Source of the DNA: Cyclobacteriaceae bacterium
GTDB lineage: Bacteria; Bacteroidota; Bacteroidia; Cytophagales; Cyclobacteriaceae
Direction: 5' to 3'
Assembly: GCA_019638255.1 (NCBI GenBank)
Contig: JAHBUD010000001.1
Span: 930,001-994,000, forward strand
DNA length: 64,000 nt
This document shows positions 36,484-46,746 of this stretch, piece after piece. The position numbers were made by a program, and so were the translations under genes. Below the pieces are notes generated by a model. The model had not been told where the DNA came from. It did not search any database and saw only the letters and a list, made by a program, of their open reading frames with translations. The stretch's first letter is position 1. Each line of letters starts with the position of its first letter.

Positions 36484-39400
36484 TTATTGGGCCAGACTGA
36501 ACCGCACCTGAAAGCCAAAGCGCGTTGTAGCCCTGCGGAAGGAATTTGATACCTGAGGATCGTTAATGGTGCGCTCGAAATACGCCTGTACGTTAAGTTT
36601 TTGGTTAACCACATAACTGATGTTCGGCCGAAGCTGAAAGTTTACATTACCATTTGTAAGCACATCAAGGTCGTCAATTTTCCGCAAGATGGTTGATTGG
36701 TTGCTCACGGTCATATTCATCCGGAAGGTGACGTCATTCTTTAAGACAATTGTTCGTCCCTGCGATTTTATGGGGAGCTTCATGTTGTTTTTGGTATAGC
36801 CAAGCTCCGTGGAGAAATCCCTACTGCTAACTTCAGTTATCCGGGCATTTGAGATGTTCAACGCCAGTTCGCGCTTAGTCTTATATTCAGCACGAGCGGT
36901 TAATCGTTTTTTAGTTCGCAAATTCACCCCGATCAATGGTTGAAACGATTCAGTAATCAACACCTGACTGATAATAAAAATAGGAACAGGTCTGCCATCA
37001 TCGTTGGTCAGGTTGGAAAAAATTTCTCTGTTATAGTTTTGGATGGGTACATTAAGGGTCAGGTCGTTCGGGTTTTCGTATTGAAGGGAGTTTGAGTAGT
37101 TGAGTACCGAATAAGTTGCTGTATAGGCATGCGATAATGTTATGGATTGGAAGATGTTTTTGAAGGCTTCAATTTTATTTAGTCCGTTGTAATCGATGCG
37201 CCAGCCGGGCAATGGTGTTTTAGGGAACGGACTTAAGCCGATTTTTTCTGCACTGCTTGCGGTGTAGGCTGCAATGAAGGCAGGAATAGCAACATCCTGA
37301 CTGATGGAATCATATTCAAAGCCGGGATTGACCGCGCGAAATCTGTTTTGAATAGTAAGCAGGTTTTCTTCAAACTGTTTAAAGGTTACCGATTCAAGAT
37401 TGTTGTTGTCGGGTTTTAAACTTGTTCGGATAGCGATTGTAGAAATTTTATAGCTCCCGTAACGACTTGGGTTCAGCGATATATAATCATTTAGTAAATC
37501 ATCATAACGAAAAATCTCCTGGTATCCATCCGTGATATCTTTTTTAACATCGAGCTGAATTTTTAAATCTGCGGAAGGATCAACATTGGCGCGGCCACTG
37601 ATGGATCGGGTAGAGGTTTGTGTGAAAGGTAGGGTAAGGGCATTCGTCTTTACAAGCCAATCGTTTTCTGCTGCCCTGAAGCGGATATTCGGATTTTGGC
37701 TACCAAGCACAAAATCCCACCCTGGTGCATTGAACCCTTTATCTAAACCGAACAGATGTGCTACTGGTTCGAAGCCGGGAAGAATAGTTCCCTCTGTAAT
37801 ATTGTAGGTACCGGTAATAGAGCGCACGGACATCAGCAACCGCATGAAGCCCTTGATAAGGGGTGGGGTGGTTTGGGTTTTAACGGTATCAGTTTTTTGG
37901 TTAGGCTGCGTGGTTGCCGGCCGTGGTGGATTGTTGATTTTTCGAAAAAAGCCAACTTTGTTGTAGAGCTTTACCATATCCAACCTGCCCGACAAAGTTT
38001 GGTCGCGGTTGTTTTGAATGGTGTTTTTAAAATCAAGCTCGTCCGGAAGGTCAAGAATTTCATTCGGTAAATCCGGACGGTTAACGGGGCCGGCTTTCCA
38101 GCCATAGTTAACCTGGTATCGATATTCTGCCCCTACCCAATCGGTAATGGGAAACTTGTCCAACGGAACAACGTAGTTTGCGGTAACACTCTGATCGAAA
38201 TTTCTCATTCGCCCAAAGTTTTTGAGGTTTGTTAAAACACTGTCGCGCTTTTCCTGGGTATTTATATCGCCTTCGGGTTCATCAATAATGGCAACGGTAC
38301 GGGCAGCATAGTTAAGTGAAAGGCTTTTAGAAAGATTCCACTGCAAATTATACGTTCGGTTAAAAGTGAAATATTTTAGAAAGTTGGGCTCAGAGTTAGA
38401 AAGCGAATTTCGATAAACAATTTTTGAAAATGAGCGATCTAGGTCTCCACGAACCATAATATTGGAGGGCAGCAAACTAAAGTTAAAATCTTTAATAAAT
38501 TTTAAATAGGGCGATTTAAGCCCCTCTGAATCTTTAAAGGGTTCAATGCCTGTTCCTTTAGGAGAAAAATTGTAGGCAATTGAGCCACCAAAATCTCTTC
38601 TTATCGATTCAGCAGTTGTAAAATTTTGTCGCGTATTATCGCTGTACCGGTAGCTAAACGCAAAGTTTTCAATATCCCAGAGGTTTGACCTGGCCTGTGG
38701 GTTGACCTTGGTTTTCCTCACGTTAATAAAATTTAAGCTTCTTCGAATTTCAGTATCGCGGATGAGTTTTATATAATCATCTTTTTCCCGTTGTGTGTTA
38801 AAAGATGCAAGTGCTGCATCAAGCCTTTGATCGGGGTTGGCAGGGTCATAGTTTGGATTCATGGTTGTGCTTTGATAGCTCACCAGCATAGGAATGGCGA
38901 TGCCATGATTACCCGGTATTAACTTATCTACATTCACGTTTGCCGTTAAATCATAGGCAAATGTCTCTTCGCGTGAACGTTCACTTATTTTTGAGCTAAT
39001 GCCTCCAAACCCAAAGGTCATGTATCGAAGTGACCCGGTAATTACAGCAAAGTCGGCCAGTTTCGCATTAAGGGTAGTATTCACTGCCCATCCGGCTTCG
39101 CGGTCAAAGTCGGTTAACCGTAATTCATTTGCCCAAACACATACTGAATGTGCGCGGCTACTGGCAGTGCGCGGGTTGCCCACTCCAATCATAATTGTCT
39201 GAACACTACTCAAGTCTGGCCGCCCCTTAATACGTATGCTGTGTTTGCCCACTTGCTTTGGTCCTTGTCGTGGGTAGAGTTCATCTAACGAATATCCTTC
39301 CCGGTCGCGTTGAGCTTTTAAGCCGTATAAGTCACGAAGAAAGAAATCAAATTCATTCTCTGATGGCCAAATGTCTGTATCCGCAGTGGCCGTAGGTGGG

Positions 39401-42400
39401 GTGATTTTAAGGGACAGCTCTACTTCGTAATAATTCAGGTCGAAGTCTGTGCCTAGCCGCATGAATACTTTAAGGTCATCATCTTGTGCGGTAGGGCTAT
39501 TTGCATGAACAAACATTTTGATGCGTCCGTAATTAAAAAAGTCCATATCAACCATTTTAAAGATCGCGCGTGCATCACCGTTCTTAAGGTTGTCAACGCA
39601 AAGCTGAATAGATTGCTCATTTAATTCACGGTAAATCGCAGAGGTATTGTCGCGGTCGCGAATAAAACCAGGAGGTAGTACATAGGGAGGTTTACCATTG
39701 TTGGGATCGGGTGCGGAGTTTTCTTCGATGTTTACTACCGACAGCACAAAATTATCGAAGTCGGGTTCTGGGTCGGGCACCAGGCCGGCTTCTTCAAGAT
39801 TATCCAGGTAGCGTCTCCAACGGTTACCAATCAACCTGAAATTAGCCATTCGCATCACCACCGGTTCTTCAAAATCTGCGACAATCATTCGGATATAGCG
39901 TATGGATTTGAACCCTTCGATATTCCCCACCCGGTTTTGGAAGTTGCGAACAGGTACACGAAACAAAAACCAGGTAGCCTGATCGGGATTGTTTTCGGTA
40001 GGTGTTATCCTGTCAACGATAAATTCCCTGCCGATTTCTAGTTTACCTGGCTCTAATTGTATTTCATATTCGTAGTACTCTTCTAATTCACTGAGCGTGT
40101 TATCGGCATTAAGATCCTCGTTGTCGGGCAGGAAGCCATTGGAGCGAGGTATGTCGTTTCCTGTGTTGATGGGGGTGTTGTTCTCCAGTCCATTATAGAG
40201 CTTGTATCGTTCCAGTATCTTGGCATTTTTGGCATCAAGGTCATTTCCAAAGTAAAATTGAAAATCATCGGCAGAAGGGTCGTTTCGTACAATACTTTGA
40301 ACGGAGCCACTCAATGAGCCAATGAAGGAATCAAATTTCTCTAATTCCCTTGCGTTTGCAATCCCATCCCACCCAACATCTTGATTTTCCCGCGCAGTGC
40401 TTGAGTTATCAAATGCATTGGTAACGTATTGGCGGTTTGACACAAAGCCCCAATTGGTTTCAATGGCGGTTGACAGATCTCCATCAGGGGGTAAACCATT
40501 TTCAAAACCGTGTCGTCCATCGCGAATCACATCTTCTGAGATACTACCCAAATGAAAAATCAGTTTTCCTCCTGTTGTATTGAAATTGTCGAATACACCA
40601 TCAATAATTTTTCCCCGATCAGAAGTGTTAATGAATGGATCCAGCATCCAAAATTCAATATATTCAATATTGGCTTTTTCAAAATCAACCTCGGTGCGAA
40701 TGGCAGTTGTTAAACCGGCCCAGTTTTCTTTGGGTGAATTATTAAGCTTAACGATATTTTTTGATGCATCGAATGTTAGGTTTGAATTGTAGTTGTAGGG
40801 ACCTCTTTCGTATGGATAATATGCGATGTCCAACACGGGTTCAAAAAAGTTTCCTTGAGGAGGAATTCGCTTAGGAAAAATTTCGGTTGGTGCAACGGCC
40901 CTGACGTAATGATTCTCGAGGTCAGCATTTGTTATGTTGTTGGGCCTAAATTGTCCTCCGCTACGATAGAATTGGTTATCGACAATATACCAGGCAAGTC
41001 GTGCACGCTTATCCCCAGCCCTTATATCATTAAGCGCACCATTACTGGGGTCGTACCGTATGTCTTTTGGTGTAGATGCTAACTTCCAGGCTTGTGGGCT
41101 CATGAGTGAATAGGGCGTGGCAGAATTCTCAAAGTCATCGATGTATCCGGTGCCTTCACCATCTACAATATTCGATGTACCTGGGAGTAGCTGCGCAAAT
41201 TCACCACTCCAGTTAATGGTCGACATTTCTTTGGTTTGAACCCCGGGTATGGCATCGATAATTTTTGTTAGCAGTCGGCTGTTCTTGCGCATGTTAAAAT
41301 CAAAACCATATTGAAGATTGCGCGCAGGCTCTGTACCTATAGCATTACGGGTAATTAAAGGTCGCTCATTGTAGTAAAGTACTGTCGAGCCTAGGCTTAT
41401 ATCATCATTTAACTGATAGTCGAATCGTGTGCCAAGCAGTGACCGGGTTTGAAAAGCAAACGGATCGGCTTGTTCATACTGAATGCTGATATTCTTACCG
41501 GAGTTTAAGATAGCATCACTGAGTATGGTTACACGACCAAAGGTGTAGTCAACCGTATATTCAGTGCCCTCCATGAGTGGCGTGCCACCGGCAAATACAC
41601 GTACCGATCCGGGGGAGACACCAAAACCGGGAATTAAAATTTCTTTGGATGACCCTGCAGAGTAAGTACCGACCAGAAAAAATTTGTTTTTGTCGGCCAC
41701 CAGTTCTGCAAGAGCCCGGGTTGTACGATAAAGTGTGTCATACACGTATTTCTGAACTAAAAACGACTCCTGAGGATCATTGCGGAAGGCCTCACGAAGG
41801 GCCGTGTTAAAGGGTTCTAAAAATGGGAATATGATTACACCGGTTTGCGTGTTAATGGTGAGGCCCTCAACAAAATCGAAATTGCCATCGCGTTGCGGGT
41901 CATTCATAGGGTTTAGTTTATCCAACCCAAACACTTCAATAAGCTGCCGGTTACGCACATCTAGTCCTTCCTGGAGTTGCGGGTTGTCAATGCCGGAGCG
42001 GTCATCGCGGTAAACAATACGCAGTTGAAAATTATCGCGAGTAAGCTGGCTAACATTTAGCGAGTAAATATTTTTTGCCATTAAATCCCAGGTAGGAATG
42101 ATGTTTCTCTGTTGATCGCGGATGCTAATTTTTCGCGGGCGTAGCATTTTCAGAAAAATAACTTCATTGTCGGGACGGCTGGCATAGTCTTCCGACAGTT
42201 CACCAACTTTGTAACTTCTTCCATTGTACGTGTATTCGTAGGCAACCGCTAGAGCTTCATCATTCTGAAGTTTTCGGGTTAGGGTTATGTACCCCAGTTG
42301 TGGGTGAAAGGTATATTCTGTAGGGCTTAAAATTCTTGCACCGGTAATTTTTTCGTAATCAGTACCGTTGTTAGATGAGCCCGAAAAAAAATTGTCGAGT

Positions 42401-43665
42401 GAGCTGTTGATTTCGTTTACATCGCGGTTAAATGTTCTTGCTTCAGCAAACAAATTATTTGCTTCGTTAGTATTAGGAAGATTTGGATTGGATGATGTTA
42501 CCGATGGATTGTAGATTCGTTGTGGTTCTGCCAAGTCCATCAGGCCCACAACATTTCGTAATGTTCGTGTATCGTTATTCCGGTTAAGGATGTAGATTTC
42601 TACACGCGTAATGTTGATGCCGGAGAAAATCTGTGGAGGGTTTGCCAGCCATTTTTCAAAATTGTCGACAAAGAAATGACCTAAAAAGAAATGTCGGTTT
42701 TCATCGTAATTGGAAGCGATGATTTCAAAGGGTCGCCCCTGGCCGCTGTTGCCACCAGGAATATCGATTGATGCAACTTTGCCCCGTTGTGTTGATGCTA
42801 TAGTAGTTACAAACAGTTTACCGAACTGCAGCTGGGCCTTTACTCCAAATAAATTTTGAGAACCCTGGATAAGTGTATTGTTTAGCGGAAGGCTAACGTT
42901 CCCTATTTCCAGTTTTTTGAGAATATCTTCCTTGAAACCTGTGTATTCAACTTTCATGTTGTTTTGAAAGTCGAATGAATTGTTGTTATCGAAGTTGGCG
43001 CTTACCGCTAGTTTTTCGCCCACCTTTCCGATCACACTCATGTTAATCTGCTGATCAAACTCAAAGCCCCCGTTACGCTGCTGGCGGATGGGTATGTTGG
43101 GGTTATCAATCCGTTGAAATGCAACACCAAAGTCGAGGGTTACAAATCCACGCGGTACCAGTTCGACATAACTACCGCCAAAGATCCTATCCAACACCGG
43201 GCTAACATAAATTTTTGGTATGAGCCCTCGGCTGGTTATCGCACTTTCGCCATCCAGACCTCTCGATTTGCCCTGCCAATAACCCTTAAGCATTTGGCGG
43301 TCCTGGTAGGCCTTGAAATCATTGAATGACATAGTCGTTATTGGACGAAAATTCAGCTCACCAATTCGCTCATAAAGCGTATAGTTAAGGCTTGAGTCAA
43401 GTTCAATTTCGTAATTGATCTTCGTTGGGTCTTTAAGGAATAAAGGCGATTCGGTACCGGTATTTGAAAATGGATCGCCATAGCGGTCACGTACCTGAAA
43501 AGTGGGCCTTCGACTTGGCCGGTAAGATTGACGGGTAGTATCCTGTTGTGTAGCATGCGTTGCCTGCTGCTGAAAGAAAGTTTCAGCATCTATAGCAGCA
43601 GCTTGCTCTGCCAGAAGCAGAATAATCGCTACGGGTAGGAGTAACGAGAATGTTTTAAGCGTCAC
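36484..43665 (-). CDS. sprA: SprA, outer-membrane translocon of the type IX secretion system
   Basis: A 2393-residue protein, close to the length of characterised SprA (about 2400). It forms the very large beta barrel through which T9SS cargo crosses the outer membrane and is required for gliding in motile relatives. A signal peptide (FSLLLPVAIILLLAEQAAA) precedes a Gly/Asn/aromatic-rich sequence with many beta-strand patterns; the C-terminus ends in an aromatic-hydrophobic barrel strand (TRFGFQVRFSLAQ). The start is GTG at 43665, only 6 bp after the ruvA stop, so the two are translationally close. The frame is uninterrupted over 7.2 kb. Confidence 0.95.
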   Translation of the reverse strand: MTLKTFSLLLPVAIILLLAEQAAAIDAETFFQQQATHATQQDTTRQSYRPSRRPTFQVRDRYGDPFSNTGTESPLFLKDPTKINYEIELDSSLNYTLYERIGELNFRPITTMSFNDFKAYQDRQMLKGYWQGKSRGLDGESAITSRGLIPKIYVSPVLDRIFGGSYVELVPRGFVTLDFGVAFQRIDNPNIPIRQQRNGGFEFDQQINMSVIGKVGEKLAVSANFDNNNSFDFQNNMKVEYTGFKEDILKKLEIGNVSLPLNNTLIQGSQNLFGVKAQLQFGKLFVTTIASTQRGKVASIDIPGGNSGQGRPFEIIASNYDENRHFFLGHFFVDNFEKWLANPPQIFSGINITRVEIYILNRNNDTRTLRNVVGLMDLAEPQRIYNPSVTSSNPNLPNTNEANNLFAEARTFNRDVNEINSSLDNFFSGSSNNGTDYEKITGARILSPTEYTFHPQLGYITLTRKLQNDEALAVAYEYTYNGRSYKVGELSEDYASRPDNEVIFLKMLRPRKISIRDQQRNIIPTWDLMAKNIYSLNVSQLTRDNFQLRIVYRDDRSGIDNPQLQEGLDVRNRQLIEVFGLDKLNPMNDPQRDGNFDFVEGLTINTQTGVIIFPFLEPFNTALREAFRNDPQESFLVQKYVYDTLYRTTRALAELVADKNKFFLVGTYSAGSSKEILIPGFGVSPGSVRVFAGGTPLMEGTEYTVDYTFGRVTILSDAILNSGKNISIQYEQADPFAFQTRSLLGTRFDYQLNDDISLGSTVLYYNERPLITRNAIGTEPARNLQYGFDFNMRKNSRLLTKIIDAIPGVQTKEMSTINWSGEFAQLLPGTSNIVDGEGTGYIDDFENSATPYSLMSPQAWKLASTPKDIRYDPSNGALNDIRAGDKRARLAWYIVDNQFYRSGGQFRPNNITNADLENHYVRAVAPTEIFPKRIPPQGNFFEPVLDIAYYPYERGPYNYNSNLTFDASKNIVKLNNSPKENWAGLTTAIRTEVDFEKANIEYIEFWMLDPFINTSDRGKIIDGVFDNFNTTGGKLIFHLGSISEDVIRDGRHGFENGLPPDGDLSTAIETNWGFVSNRQYVTNAFDNSSTARENQDVGWDGIANARELEKFDSFIGSLSGSVQSIVRNDPSADDFQFYFGNDLDAKNAKILERYKLYNGLENNTPINTGNDIPRSNGFLPDNEDLNADNTLSELEEYYEYEIQLEPGKLEIGREFIVDRITPTENNPDQATWFLFRVPVRNFQNRVGNIEGFKSIRYIRMIVADFEEPVVMRMANFRLIGNRWRRYLDNLEEAGLVPDPEPDFDNFVLSVVNIEENSAPDPNNGKPPYVLPPGFIRDRDNTSAIYRELNEQSIQLCVDNLKNGDARAIFKMVDMDFFNYGRIKMFVHANSPTAQDDDLKVFMRLGTDFDLNYYEVELSLKITPPTATADTDIWPSENEFDFFLRDLYGLKAQRDREGYSLDELYPRQGPKQVGKHSIRIKGRPDLSSVQTIMIGVGNPRTASSRAHSVCVWANELRLTDFDREAGWAVNTTLNAKLADFAVITGSLRYMTFGFGGISSKISERSREETFAYDLTANVNVDKLIPGNHGIAIPMLVSYQSTTMNPNYDPANPDQRLDAALASFNTQREKDDYIKLIRDTEIRRSLNFINVRKTKVNPQARSNLWDIENFAFSYRYSDNTRQNFTTAESIRRDFGGSIAYNFSPKGTGIEPFKDSEGLKSPYLKFIKDFNFSLLPSNIMVRGDLDRSFSKIVYRNSLSNSEPNFLKYFTFNRTYNLQWNLSKSLSLNYAARTVAIIDEPEGDINTQEKRDSVLTNLKNFGRMRNFDQSVTANYVVPLDKFPITDWVGAEYRYQVNYGWKAGPVNRPDLPNEILDLPDELDFKNTIQNNRDQTLSGRLDMVKLYNKVGFFRKINNPPRPATTQPNQKTDTVKTQTTPPLIKGFMRLLMSVRSITGTYNITEGTILPGFEPVAHLFGLDKGFNAPGWDFVLGSQNPNIRFRAAENDWLVKTNALTLPFTQTSTRSISGRANVDPSADLKIQLDVKKDITDGYQEIFRYDDLLNDYISLNPSRYGSYKISTIAIRTSLKPDNNNLESVTFKQFEENLLTIQNRFRAVNPGFEYDSISQDVAIPAFIAAYTASSAEKIGLSPFPKTPLPGWRIDYNGLNKIEAFKNIFQSITLSHAYTATYSVLNYSNSLQYENPNDLTLNVPIQNYNREIFSNLTNDDGRPVPIFIISQVLITESFQPLIGVNLRTKKRLTARAEYKTKRELALNISNARITEVSSRDFSTELGYTKNNMKLPIKSQGRTIVLKNDVTFRMNMTVSNQSTILRKIDDLDVLTNGNVNFQLRPNISYVVNQKLNVQAYFERTINDPQVSNSFRRATTRFGFQVRFSLAQ

Positions 43666-43671
43666 GCAGGC

Positions 43672-44265
43672 TTAGGCGTTTTTCAAAGCTTGTTTAACTA
43701 AATCCTCCAAAGTAAGCGTATTTCCCGACTTTTTAAGGACGGTATCCACACTTTTCTCAGCCGCACTTTTGGTTATTCCAAGGGTGATTAGTGCAGATAA
43801 CGCCTCACTTCGCAAGGTATTGTGTTTTATACCCGGAATACCCTGAAGGGTATCTTCAGAAAGGTCTTTCTTGATCTTATCCTTCAATTCAATAATGACG
43901 CGCTGGGCGGTTTTGCCTCCAATGCCTTTAATCCTTTGCAGAGTTGTGATATCCTCTTGTGCAATGGCCTTTTTTAGTTCATCGGATGAAAGGTAAGAGA
44001 GCATAACAATGGCGGTGCTTGGCCCGATTCCATTCACTGAAATGAGTAGTTGAAAGAGCTTCTTTTCAGCTTCACTGCTGAATCCGTACAAAAGGTGGGC
44101 ATCTTCACGTATGGCCAAGTGCGCATAAATAAGTGTATTCTCCTGATCTTTGATTTCAGCAAAAGTTTGAAGTGAAATGCTTACGTGATAGCCAACACCG
44201 TTAACATCAATTACCACATGGGTTGGGTCTTTTTGAACGAGCCTGCCTTTAAGAAATGAAATCAT
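43672..44265 (-). CDS. ruvA: Holliday junction branch migration subunit RuvA
   Basis: A 197-residue protein that binds four-way junctions and recruits RuvB. The N-terminal OB fold (MISFLKGRLVQKDPTHVVID) is followed by two helix-hairpin-helix motifs (LLISVNGIGPSTAIVMLS and LQRIKGIGGKTAQRVIIEL) and the small C-terminal RuvB-binding domain. It precedes sprA, a conserved but functionally unrelated pairing in Bacteroidota. Confidence 0.96.
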   Translation of the reverse strand: MISFLKGRLVQKDPTHVVIDVNGVGYHVSISLQTFAEIKDQENTLIYAHLAIREDAHLLYGFSSEAEKKLFQLLISVNGIGPSTAIVMLSYLSSDELKKAIAQEDITTLQRIKGIGGKTAQRVIIELKDKIKKDLSEDTLQGIPGIKHNTLRSEALSALITLGITKSAAEKSVDTVLKKSGNTLTLEDLVKQALKNA

Positions 44266-44278
44266 GATAATTTTAGCG

Positions 44279-44351
44279 TTGTAATTTTAGATTTAAGATT
44301 ATTTTATTTCAACTATTTTATCGACTTCAAATCCTAAATCTATAATCGTAA
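44279..44351. repeat. AT-rich imperfect inverted repeat upstream of ruvA
   Basis: TTTAGATTTAAGATT on the left resembles the inverse of AAATCCTAAATCTATAATC on the right. This occupies the gap between maeB and ruvA and has no clear terminator tail. It resembles other AT-rich intergenic repeats in this window. Confidence 0.5.
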
Positions 44352-44354
44352 ATT

Positions 44355-46631
44355 CTAAAGGTGATCATTTTGTTCGTGAAGTTGTGCATTCACTACAGCA
44401 ATGGCAGCCATGTTTACAATTTCCCTAACCGTACTTCCTAATTGCAATACATGTACAGGTTTTTTCATTCCCAGTAAAATTGGTCCAATGGCTTCGGCTC
44501 CACCAATTTCCATAAGTAGTTTGTACGCAATATTTCCTGCAGCCAGGTTGGGGAATATAAGCGTGTTAGCTCCTCCATCAACCAGGTTGCTGAAAGGATA
44601 AGTTTCCTCTTGTATCTCTGTGTTTAGGGCAACGTTGGCCTGTATGTCGCCATCAATAATCAGGTTTGGATTTTTTAGTCGTGCCAGGCGGACCGCTTCA
44701 CGCGTTTTCTCAGGAACTTCTCCACGCGATGATCCAAAATTAGAATAGGACAGTACAGCGATACGTGGTTCAAGGTCGAAGAAGCGAACCCCGCGTGCAG
44801 TAAGCGTAATAATGTCAACCAGTTCCTGTGCATTTGGATTGAGGTTCACCGTGGTATCTGAAAAGAAATAGGTGCCCTTTTTATTCATGATGATGTACAT
44901 ACCGGCAACCCGGTGTACATCATTGGCTATGCCGATAATCTGCAAAGAAGGCAAAATTGTTTTCGGATAGTCCTTCGTGAGTCCCGAAATCAAAGCATCC
45001 GCTTCTCCGGTTTCAACCATCATGGCTGCATAGTAATTTCGGTCGCGCATTAATTGCTGACAATCCCTAAATGTTAATCCCTTTCGTTGCCTCTTTTTAT
45101 ACAGAATCGCGGCATACTCATCAATCTTGGCATGTTCCTTTCGCGGATAAATTATAGGGCAATCGAGTTCCAGTTTGTGCTCTTTAATCAAACGTTCAAT
45201 TTCAGCTTTGTCGCCCAATAATATTGGTTTGGCAATTTGTTGATCCTGTAGGTGTTGCGCTGCCCGAAGAATTTTAATATGATGTGCTTCGGCAAATACT
45301 ACACGTTTAGGATTCTGTTTTGCCCGATCGATAATCCGCGACATTAGCTTTTGGTCGATGCCAATTCGATTTAAAAGCTCTTGATGATAAGCATCAAAAT
45401 CGGTAATTGGTTGTTTGGCTATTCCAGATTCCATAGCAGCCTTTGCCACAGCCGGTGAAATGGAAGTGATGAGACGCGGATCAAGTGGTTTGGGAATGAG
45501 GTATTCTCTTCCGAATGAAATTTTTTCTGTGGCGTAAGCTTTAACAACACTATCGGGCACAGGCTCTTTTGCCAGATCGGCAATTGCGTGCACGGCTGCC
45601 AGTTTCATTTCTTCGTTAATTTCTGTGGCGCGAACATCAAGCGCACCTCGGAAAATATATGGGAAGCCCAATACGTTGTTTACCTGATTAGGGTGGTCCG
45701 AGCGGCCTGTCGCCATAACCAAATCATGCCGCGATTGCTTGGCATGATCATACGCGATTTCTGGATTTGGATTGGCGAGTGCAAAAACGATCGGATCGTT
45801 CGCCATAGACTGAATGTCTTCAGCGGTGAGAATATCGGCAATGGAAAGCCCTATGAAAAAATCGGATCCTTTCAAGGCCTCGCTTAAGGTGTTAAGATTG
45901 CGCGTTGTAGCAAACTCCTTTTTTATATCATCCAATTCTGTCCGGTCTGCGCGAATTACTCCTTTGCTGTCGCACATCACAATATTTTCTTTTCGAACGC
46001 CAAGGCTAAGGTACAAGCGCGTGCAGCTCACAGCTGCTGCACCAGCGCCATTAACAACCACTTTAATTTCATCTATTTTTTTATGTACCAGCTCCAAAGC
46101 ATTTAACAGCGCTGCACCGGAAATAATGGCTGTACCATGCTGGTCATCGTGCATTACCGGAATGTTCATTTTTTCGCGCAGTGCCTGTTCTATTTTAAAA
46201 CACTCGGGTGCTTTAATGTCCTCCAGGTTTATACCGCCAAACGTTGGTTCAAGCGCTCTAACGACATCAATGAATTTATCCGGATCCTGCTCATCAATTT
46301 CAATATCGAAAACATCAATGCCAGCAAATTTTTTAAAGAGAACACCCTTGCCTTCCATAACAGGCTTAGATGCTTCCGGTCCGATGTTGCCTAATCCCAG
46401 TACAGCAGTACCATTGGAGATAACAGCTACCAGGTTTCCTTTTGCGGTGTACTTATACACATCTTCTTTATTCGCGGCAATTTCTTTGCAAGGTTCTGCA
46501 ACACCGGGTGAGTAGGCCAACGCCAGATCATGCTGAGAGCTTAGCACCTTGGTGGGCACAACTTCAATTTTACCAGGCTGTCCCTGCATGTGATAGTTCA
46601 GGGCATCTTGTTTTCGGATTTTTAATGACAT
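44355..46631 (-). CDS. maeB: NADP-dependent malic enzyme with phosphotransacetylase-like domain
   Basis: A 758-residue MaeB-type enzyme. Residues 1 to about 420 form the malic enzyme domain that converts malate to pyruvate, CO2 and NADPH (YSPGVAEPCKEIAANKED, VLGLGNIGPEASKPVMEGK, HDDQHGTAIISGAALLNALE). Residues about 430-758 resemble phosphotransacetylase (AEADALISGLTKDYPKTILP, LMEIGGAEAIGPILLGMKKP) and in MaeB enzymes act as a regulatory, acetyl-CoA-sensing part. It provides NADPH and pyruvate during growth on C4 acids. A -7 box lies upstream. Confidence 0.96.
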   Translation of the reverse strand: MSLKIRKQDALNYHMQGQPGKIEVVPTKVLSSQHDLALAYSPGVAEPCKEIAANKEDVYKYTAKGNLVAVISNGTAVLGLGNIGPEASKPVMEGKGVLFKKFAGIDVFDIEIDEQDPDKFIDVVRALEPTFGGINLEDIKAPECFKIEQALREKMNIPVMHDDQHGTAIISGAALLNALELVHKKIDEIKVVVNGAGAAAVSCTRLYLSLGVRKENIVMCDSKGVIRADRTELDDIKKEFATTRNLNTLSEALKGSDFFIGLSIADILTAEDIQSMANDPIVFALANPNPEIAYDHAKQSRHDLVMATGRSDHPNQVNNVLGFPYIFRGALDVRATEINEEMKLAAVHAIADLAKEPVPDSVVKAYATEKISFGREYLIPKPLDPRLITSISPAVAKAAMESGIAKQPITDFDAYHQELLNRIGIDQKLMSRIIDRAKQNPKRVVFAEAHHIKILRAAQHLQDQQIAKPILLGDKAEIERLIKEHKLELDCPIIYPRKEHAKIDEYAAILYKKRQRKGLTFRDCQQLMRDRNYYAAMMVETGEADALISGLTKDYPKTILPSLQIIGIANDVHRVAGMYIIMNKKGTYFFSDTTVNLNPNAQELVDIITLTARGVRFFDLEPRIAVLSYSNFGSSRGEVPEKTREAVRLARLKNPNLIIDGDIQANVALNTEIQEETYPFSNLVDGGANTLIFPNLAAGNIAYKLLMEIGGAEAIGPILLGMKKPVHVLQLGSTVREIVNMAAIAVVNAQLHEQNDHL

Positions 46632-46653
46632 GGATAAGAGTGGATTAAGAAAT

Positions 46654-46661
46654 CAAAGATA
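46654..46661 (-). promoter_or_regulatory. -7 box upstream of maeB
   Basis: TATCTTTG on the minus strand is an exact match, 22 bases before the maeB ATG. No -33 element is seen at the usual spacing. It lies in the gap after the DUF4837 gene stop, so maeB-ruvA-sprA is probably transcribed separately from the envelope operon upstream. Confidence 0.5.
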
Positions 46662-46746
46662 CTACTCTACGCCTACCTTAAAAATTAAGCTACGCGTAGC
46701 AGATTTTCAGCAAACCAACAATCTGCAACGTTCAGACGAAAAATCT

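Noticed and set aside
45814..46515. 233-residue frame opposite maeB
   Set aside because: It is fully antisense to a well-supported enzyme with family motifs; its composition follows from the other strand.
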